From Hymenopellis radicata (lineage: Eukaryota > Basidiomycota > Agaricomycetes > Agaricales > Physalacriaceae): 64,000 nucleotides of DNA. A program made the translations under genes and the position numbers. Below, piece by piece: positions 57,747-64,000 of the stretch. The stretch is from contig JADNRX010000039.1 in NCBI GenBank assembly GCA_015501595.1, positions 1-64,000 of the forward strand. Reading direction: 5' to 3'. The notes below the pieces were generated by a model. That model saw nothing but the letters and a program-made list of their open reading frames with translations, ran no database searches and was not told the origin of the DNA. Positions within the stretch are counted from its first letter, which is position 1; every line of letters begins with the position of its first letter.

Positions 57747-58694
57747 ATGTTAATCACCAAGATTCCCTTCTCCGTATTTGAATCCCAACCGGATCGATTC
57801 TCCACCACGTACCATGCATACGCCGACCTCCCTAGCGCGTTACAGGCCATGGAGACCGAGCAGACAGAACAGCAACGCTTTCTGGAAGAAAAGGCTTACT
57901 CTGTCTTCGTTCCATACATTCACGCGCTCCGTGTCACTCCGCCGGAATACCACTGCTACAACCTCTCTCCCGAAGACTGCATCATGCTCGAGCGCATCGC
58001 AATGGTGGCTCAAGCGTACAACGAGAGACAGATATCAGAGGTGGACGAGATTGACGTAGAGATGATGGCTCGCCGCATCACACGGTCTCTTCCTAGCACC
58101 TGTTTCGATGGCACTAAGGAGTGGTTCGTCCGCCTAGATTCTGGGTCCCCCAAGAATGGCCGTGGCCGCGCTGGACCATTCAAAGACGCGCGACAAGTGC
58201 TTGAAAGCATCTGCACGAGCCAGCGCGCATGGAATTATCTCAAGCGCGCGCATACGATGCCCGGAAGGACTGAAAGGCTCCACTTTCTCCCTTGGCGGCC
58301 CGACATCGAGATCCGTAACGAGTTTAGGATGTTCGTTCCGCCTTCGGGGCGGGTACGGGCGATTAGCGAGTACGGGAGTAATGGGGCATGGGCGGACGTT
58401 GATGCGAAGGAACTGGAGGACCTCGTGGAGAAGATGCTAGAGTGCCACGAAAAGTTCAGAGAGTTGGCAGGTGCAGTGTTGTCTTCGGGGTATACTTTTG
58501 ATGTGCACTGTTTACAAAGCCCGAGTGGAGAAGGATGGGTTGTTGAACCGCTAGAGTTGAACATATTTGGTGCGCAGAATGGGGCTGGAAGCTGTTTGTT
58601 CAATTGGATCGAGGATGGATCGTGGGAGAAGATGTATGGTCTCGTGGACGAGCTGGAGCTTCGTATTCTGTGTGATGTACCACAACGTAAATAA
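57747..58694 (+). CDS. CDC123/D123-like ATP-grasp protein, intact single exon
   Basis: 315 residues, no intron, start MLITKIPFSVFES. Conserved-looking blocks are EWFVRLDSGSPKNG (about 120-135, the Lys/Asp nucleotide-binding segment of D123), EIRNEFRMFV (about 187-196), YTFDVHCLQ, and VVEPLELNIFGAQNGAGS followed by CLFNW (about 265-290, acidic metal-binding region). D123 proteins are atypical ATP-grasp chaperones; Cdc123 assembles eIF2. This one differs from canonical Cdc123 in several motifs and may be an agaricomycete paralogue. It is convergent with PP2C copy 2, ending 55 bp from that arm. Confidence 0.75.
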   Translation: MLITKIPFSVFESQPDRFSTTYHAYADLPSALQAMETEQTEQQRFLEEKAYSVFVPYIHALRVTPPEYHCYNLSPEDCIMLERIAMVAQAYNERQISEVDEIDVEMMARRITRSLPSTCFDGTKEWFVRLDSGSPKNGRGRAGPFKDARQVLESICTSQRAWNYLKRAHTMPGRTERLHFLPWRPDIEIRNEFRMFVPPSGRVRAISEYGSNGAWADVDAKELEDLVEKMLECHEKFRELAGAVLSSGYTFDVHCLQSPSGEGWVVEPLELNIFGAQNGAGSCLFNWIEDGSWEKMYGLVDELELRILCDVPQRK

Positions 58695-58748
58695 CTTTTA
58701 CAGTAATACGACCACGACCATCTTTGTCTTTCACAATTTGACACAGTA

Positions 58749-60238
58749 CCACAATCGGCTTATACGACTTCTACAAACTTGATAACCACAACGGAGATGT
58801 CATCGCGATATGCAGGTCCGTCCATTACTTCTGCACCTTCTCTTCATCAGACCCAAACAGCACATTTTGAACGAGGCCATCCGCAACGTTAGAGGAGAGA
58901 ACACATTGGTGTCCGAGCCGCGGGTCAGCCGAACCATTCACTAGTCCAAGCATGACTTTCCACTTGTCGTCGGCCTCTATTTGCGGAGGCAACGAAGTGC
59001 GCAGACCGTCAGATGCAAAGATGAGAAGATCACCGTCCATAATATCGGCGTGCCGAATCTCTGGCGTCCTCGACATATAAGGTGGAGAGACATGTCCTTT
59101 TGTCGCCCATTCGTCCACCATTTGGTAACCTAGAGGGAGGGATAAACCCACTGCATGCCTCGCCCTGCCATGTTGAGGGGTGCCTTGAGTTGGTAATCAC
59201 CCAGAGCTGAGGTTTGCTTTAAGATTTGAAGGTAAAGCCCTGTGTTGGCACCTACCTCGCGTCACCCTTAACGCGCCCAAAAGCCCGCCATTCCATATTG
59301 GAAGCTCTTCGTTGGGATGTTCGCTTGCTAGCCTCTTTTTCTCTTCCTCGCTCTCCGGGCCATGGCGTGCGCTCAGCATCGTCGGTCGACATATCCCGTC
59401 CTCGCTCTTTCGGGACAGTACTAAATCTGCATCAATTACATTCAGGAATACAGACTCAAAACTCACCCAGATCAGAGTCTCCAAGAGAGGCTACCCAGAC
59501 GTGCTTTCTGTCCTTAGTGATGAACCCAATGACGGCCGTTGTTCCAGTGACAGCACAGCGTGTTGCGTGGAATTTTGCATCGCCCTTGATTCCTAGGTGT
59601 TTATGGAATATAAAGCCCTCCGCCGCATCACCGTGCCATTTCTCATCCGAAAAGTCCTCATCTTTGTCGAATAGGACCGTGAACTTGTCAAGCAGGGATA
59701 TGTCGAAGCTCTCGATCACCTCTGTCATCATTGTAGGTATATCCTGCTTGTCGATGTTCTGGGTGATGTGGTCTGCTAGCAGTTGTGGAAGCGTATCAAC
59801 AGCATAGGCCGCTGATTCGTATCCACAATGGCCTGCATACCTGTTAGACACCATATTGATGGGACGACACGACGCACCCACCGTCGAAAAGAGAAATGAG
59901 CGTTCCGTGTTCGAAATGCAAAACCGCCACCCTGTCTTCGTCATTTCCTCCGCGAAGCATAACCTCGTCGATGGCCATTCCCGCCACACTCGACGAAGTG
60001 CTCTTTTTCAATTCCTGGTAGCCCATGAGTACTTGTTGCGACTGTGTTGGTCTGACAAGAGCTGTCTGCTCAAATTCTCAACAATCATCATCATCAACGC
60101 GGAGTTCACACGCGCAGCTGATGAGGCTGGAATCATTCGTCCTTCCCAGAATCCAACCACACAAACAATAACGCGTTTATCCTTTGCACGCTCGTCGAGC
60201 AGGCTCGGAGTAAGAGCGAGACACTTTATGTCGCGTTC
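58749..60238. repeat. right arm of PP2C inverted duplication
   Basis: Inverted relative to 51659-53106. The arms are separated by about 5.6 kb containing TCF25 and CDC123. This arm has about 35 extra bases near 60195-60230. Confidence 0.88.
58758..60026 (-). pseudogene. PP2C-type phosphatase, copy 2, C-terminal frameshift
   Basis: Exons 60026-59882, 59832-59467, 59426-59256 and 59206 onward parallel copy 1 exactly in length. The start MGYQELKKSTSSSVAGM is open here. DGHCGYES, GTTAVIGF and RALGDY are present. Near 58830 one base is missing relative to copy 1, giving a stop at 58825-58827 after DEEKVQK. The final block with the metal-binding Asp (RDDISVVV) lies beyond in another frame, down to 58758. 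The product would probably be inactive. Confidence 0.78.
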
Positions 60239-60277
60239 GGAAACATCTCAAATGCCTTCTCTGTTAAGAAGTTGTGG

Positions 60278-60634
60278 CTTCCTTTTTCTTCTTGTTGGAC
60301 TAGACCTGAGACCGAATGAATCAGCGCGGAGCCCTAGCATAGCAGTAGTATTCCTCTACCTTTTCGCCTTAGATTGCTTTCCGGCGTCGTCGTCGTCGCC
60401 TCCATCATCGTCTGCAGGATCAAAGAGCTGGTTCCAGAGCTTTAACAGGCGAAGGAGGCCGCGTGCTCTGCATACCACGGCGAAACCGGTCGGCTTGCAG
60501 GTGCTCGGCATCGCTTCATCTTCGGTTCTTCGTCCTCCTCGCTGTCGTCGTGCTCAGTCTCTGCTTTCGCGAGGGCCTCGAGCTCAAGTTCCAACTCGCG
60601 CTGCTGGCATTTATTCAATCGAGGCGCCCAATCG
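60278..60634 (-). pseudogene. duplicated 5' fragment of TCF25/Rqc1
   Basis: Direct copy of about 57150-57489: APRLNKCQQRELELELEAL, then HDDSEEDEEP, then the same downstream intron and part of exon 2. It lacks the initiator ATG and the rest of the gene. It abuts the end of the BTB gene. Confidence 0.75.
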
Positions 60635-60677
60635 GGATCAGCATCATTCACCTCGACTTGCACTACCGCCGAATTAC

Positions 60678-61574
60678 TTAAACAAAAGTTGGCAGCCAAA
60701 TACTGACAGTACTAGTGGTAGCCACTCCATTGGCGTCTACCTCTCGCACGTCGCCCTCAACTGCAACATCGGTGCATGCGACAGCTGCTTCTTTAACTCT
60801 CCAGCAGATCGTATGGATAGACGACCCCCGGTGGTCAGAAACGCCATGCACAACGCCCAGCCACTTCCAGAAGTTGGAATTTTCTGGATAGAGCCACTGT
60901 TCGCGGTAAAAGATCTATAGACGCTGGTTTGAGAGGAGTCCAAGCGGCCAAAGTGGAATAACATACCCATCTCTGGAACATGTCCCCGGGGAGTATGTCA
61001 AGAGCTTGGTCTGCTCGGCACACGATGGTGTGCTTCGCGACTTTATTCGTCACGTCCTTATCCCAATGCGCCAAAGCATAGTTTAGCAGGTTCAGAGGAT
61101 GCGAGGACACGAACTTCAATCTGTAGATGGACATGACTCATGGAGCAAAAGGTAATAAGATGTGAGAACCCACTGAAGACACGTATCACACGACGCCATC
61201 AAGTTCGCAAGCTGATACTTGTGAGCAACATACCCGACAGCCTCCAACGTCGCATAGTCCAGAGCACTGAGATCAGGAAGCGGAGGCGTCGGGTACAAAA
61301 ACTTGAAAGCTATCTCCAGCACATTCGCAGGCTCTGAAAAGTCCGCAACGCCCGGATCGCCGCCCTCGGGCAGAGGCATGACGGTGGTGTGGGCAACGAT
61401 GTTGCTTCGGTGAAGCTTGAATATGACCCCGTCCGAGGAGCGCACAGATACATCGGCGTCAGACGCGGAAACTGCAAAGTCGCGTACGTGAAAAAAGCAG
61501 CACAACAGTACATAATTCGGAAGCTACCCACATTCGGGATGAAGTCGATCCTGCGTTGCAGCTGGGGCACTCAT
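60678..61574 (-). CDS. BTB/POZ-domain protein
   Basis: Exons 61574-61532, 61471-61174, 61120-60967 and 60914-60678 sum to 243 codons plus stop. The start MSAPAATQDRLHPEF runs directly into SASDADVSVRSSDGVIFKLHR, the opening of an agaricomycete BTB/POZ fold. EPANVLEIAFKFLYP, LEAVGYVAHKYQL and the end of the fold follow. The rest contains a helical part (LNLLNYALAHWDKD) and WIFYREQWLYPENSNFW. BTB proteins dimerise and often serve as cullin-3 adaptors or transcriptional regulators; a specific role cannot be given. The C-terminal ~45 residues run up to the TCF25 fragment and may be altered. Confidence 0.72.
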
Positions 61575-61696
61575 TTGACCTGGAGGCTTTTGAAGTCTAC
61601 ATGCCAAGAGGTCAGTAAAAAACCGCGTGATACGATTATGACGTACCTAGGACGCGTTGGAGGTGTTGTAGCCGGGCCAGAGTCGCGTCAGCTTTA

Positions 61697-62013
61697 GGCA
61701 GAACGTTTGGGGGAGCCGGAGACGATGCTTTATCGTTTGAACAACGCGGTCAAGGACAGAAGGGCTTGTGGCAGTGCGCGCTGTTTGGTCCACAAGCACG
61801 CAGGCCACGAGAATTTCAATTTGAAGAACCTAACCAGATCTACTCTCGTTAGGCGTCGTTCACCCGTTATCCATTCCCTGGCGCGAATTCTACTCTATCA
61901 TGTCTTGCCAATCGATGTCGTCCCCCACTCTCCTTTGCTGGTCTGTATCCCCTCAGATCTTCACCTAGCCTCTTGGAGACACTGTTCAAGGATATCAATG
62001 AATAACAAATAAG
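61697..62013. other. intergenic, nothing recognised
   Basis: A 101-aa open frame (61707-62012) has no recognisable motif. This is the upstream region of the small membrane protein and the BTB gene. Confidence 0.4.
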
Positions 62014-62535
62014 ATGGGGCGAATGAGTTATTCCGCACAGCGAGTTATTCACCGTTAAAGCGTACCATTTTATTCATTTTCGTCGGTCTTGCCTTCGTAA
62101 TTGTCTACTCGCGACTCAAAGCAAAGTCGCTGGAAAGACAAAACAAGATCGTCTACGCCAAACGGTAAGTGCGCATTCGTTAGCCGATGGACACATAGTT
62201 GCATATTTACCCACAGGTACTCCGATGAGTTCAAATTCAGACCGGCGGCGAGCCCCATCATCACAGAGACGCTTAAAGGCGGCGGGACCAAGTTAAGGGG
62301 CGCGCTCCCGACACCGACGCCGACACCAGAGAAGAAAAAGAGGAAGAGGAAAGACGATAGTCGCAGTTTCTACAGTTGCTCGCAAGCTCCAAGGCTTGGG
62401 AAAGGAAGCATCTTCGAATATGTGGTTGCTCGATCTTTACGGCTTTCAAACACAAACAGCATGGCGAACGAAGCAAACAATGTGCACTTTTTATTGCAAG
62501 ATACGACTGGCGCTAAGATACAAAGTGAAAAATGA
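62014..62535 (+). CDS. small single-pass membrane protein; start disturbed by a 17-bp duplication
   Basis: The body reads SPLKRTILFIFVGLAFVIVY, a positive-inside signal anchor, followed by a basic stretch. After a 52-bp intron (62165-62216), YSDEFKFRPAASPIITETLK and GGTKLRGALP follow, then a Pro/Thr- and Lys-rich tail. Basidiomycetes have a conserved small protein of this shape whose N-terminus is MGR(I/M)S. ATG 62014 gives MGRMSYS but in the wrong frame, because AGTTATTC is duplicated with 9 bases between (62026 and 62043). Removing 17 bp would join MGRMSYS to SPLKRT. The gene may be broken, or initiate otherwise. Function unknown. Confidence 0.55.
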
Positions 62536-62551
62536 GAATTATGAGCAGAAT

Positions 62552-63479
62552 TTAATGGTCACGGTCATACGGAGGGGGAGTTACAGCACGGTCTTCAAGT
62601 TTTGGATCAGGATACTTGGGTTCAGGGTACTTGGTGTCCAAAGGAGGCGTCCTCGCCCTGTCGTCCCTTCGGCGCTCTGGAGTAGGGCTTCGTGGGCGCC
62701 TCTCGACGGGGCTCCTGCTCCTCCTGCGTCTCTCTCCTCTGTCTCTGTCCATTCTTTCCGCACGGTCGTCGCGCTCTGGTTCGCGTCGGCGAGGGCTTCG
62801 GGAACGTTCACGCCCGCGGTCTCGGTCACGGTCTCCGCCACGGTCGCGGTCGCGATCGTCTCGTCCTCCTCCGCGCGTTGGGGATGGCGGGCGTCGGTCA
62901 AATCGCCAAACGGAAGACGGGGGATTTTTTGCCCACTAGAGAATGATTATCAGATGATAGACCAAGAGAGCAGTCAAAGAAACACACCTGAATGCTGAGT
63001 CGTTTTCCTTCAAAGTTTCGTCCATGCCTGCCACATGTGTGTGAGAATGTCTCAAAGAGGATTGGGTTGAAAAGCATACATTTCGTAGTAGGCGTCCTCT
63101 GCATCGCGGGTGCTGCGGAATTCGACAAAGGCGTAACTGCGGTGTTCGATGCGTTGAGCGATGTTGTTTCTCGGAAATCGAATGCGACAAAGGAAAGCAG
63201 GTAATCGGGTACAACGCAGGCGCAGGCGCGTCAATCGAATCGTTCGGCTCGCCACGTCTTGCCGGGGGAAATATTCGGATTTGACTCACGGATTTGAGAC
63301 TGCGTGGGGATTGCGCGGAGCGGGGACGTCGCATCGTACCAGTGGACCGAATCTGTGATTTTTGTCACTTTTTTCGCTACTTTCACCGAAATTTGGCCAG
63401 CATACCGTTCAAATTCAAACGCAAGATCGCGAGCACGGGTGGCGGGATGGAACCCGCTAACGAACAGAATACGGGGCAT
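62552..63479 (-). CDS. SR-type RNA-binding protein (one RRM)
   Basis: Exons 63479-63406, 63352-63290, 63136-63080, 63027-62988 and 62935-62552 give 205 residues. The RRM is complete: RNP2-like RILFVSGF at 2-9, AFVEFRST as RNP1 region, and GRNFEGKRLSIQWA at its end (about 80). An Arg/Asp/Ser-rich tail (GGDRDRDRGRERSRSPRR) follows, then RSRSPVERRPRSPTPERRR and a Pro/Lys-rich end. Such SR proteins bind pre-mRNA and promote splice-site recognition, with phosphorylated RS repeats controlling location. All introns are GT-AG; the second (63137-63289) is unusually long for this window and overlaps no other gene. Confidence 0.85.
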
Positions 63480-64000
63480 CGTCGCAATGGTGGTGGTCGG
63501 CAGTCAAGTCGCGAAGACAAAGAAAATTGCAAGTCCGCCATTAGTCCCGATGTTTGTCCCTGCTTGGCATGTGGCGTATCAGCTCACTTCCCCCAATTCC
63601 ACTCACCCTCGCCTTGTTATATTCACTGTTACTAGTAACACTGTTAGTTCTACTTGAATGCGCTCTCTTCATGTATGCTCACACTTCAATTTCTGCCGAC
63701 TTGATTATTAACTTGACCTTCATAGCCAATTGAAATATCCCATGAATGACACAACTATACTTTCATCACTGAATAAAGGCAATGCTCACGTCTTCTCTTA
63801 GTACGGCTTGATCCCCCCCTTTGTGACTGCATGGATGTACGACATTGTGCATTGACATCTGATGATACTGTTCCGTGTTCGCAGCGAATATCACAAGATT
63901 TTGGATGTACCCGGTGATACGCATAAGTATAAGTATATGCCGAAGGACCGTCCATCCGAGTCTGTCCAGCACTCGCCTGGCCGGAGAATCCCCTCCAGAA
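63480..64000. other. intergenic, nothing recognised
   Basis: Upstream of the SR gene. Short open frames only; no motif or repeat identified. Confidence 0.45.

Overview
The window looks like repeat-rich nuclear DNA of an agaricomycete (mushroom-forming basidiomycete). Genes have 45-65 bp GT-AG introns. Several protein types are typical of that group: HARBI1-like transposase with a SANT/Myb-like partner, KDZ-associated cysteine-cluster proteins, a single-exon CDC123-like protein, a PPM phosphatase, a BTB/POZ protein and an SR protein. No prokaryotic features were seen. All identifications were made by eye; no database search was run.

Layout. 1-13229 is a graveyard of transposons. It holds a PIF/Harbinger-like transposase split by a 153-bp MITE (1-880), a broken SANT/Myb-like gene (1205-2859), a complete 1.2-kb non-autonomous hAT-like element made of serial hairpins with a perfect 8-bp target duplication (3364-4563), a KDZ module (5316-9271) and a 590-bp near-perfect foldback element (10585-11174).

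13230-49005 is three head-to-tail copies (A, B, C) of a ~9.7-kb core unit. Each copy carries a minus-strand exon array with a recurring GC-rich motif, a 23-bp perfect hairpin, Pol III-like boxes, an intron-rich plus-strand pseudogene, a RING-CH zinc-finger fragment and a CENP-C/Mif2 kinetochore gene. Only copy C, at the right edge, has the apparently native 5' end and promoter of Mif2. In A and B that end is replaced by other sequence that still leaves an open, in-frame chimeric N-terminus. Copy B carries a 1.03-kb TIR insertion, and copy C a 3.69-kb TIR insertion that itself contains a MITE of the same family as the one at 435-587.

49006-64000 is more gene-like: a protein kinase divergent from Mif2, an intact PP2C gene, a broken TCF25/Rqc1 gene, an intact CDC123-like gene, a second inverted and frameshifted PP2C copy, a duplicated TCF25 5' fragment, a BTB gene, a small membrane-anchored protein and an SR splicing factor. 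Two 1.45-kb PP2C arms in inverted orientation bracket TCF25 and CDC123, and a decayed fragment of the 13-49 kb unit lies between them.

The most notable features are the tandem amplification of a centromere-protein gene with replaced 5' ends, the hairpin-ladder hAT element, and the mosaic relationships among the three units.
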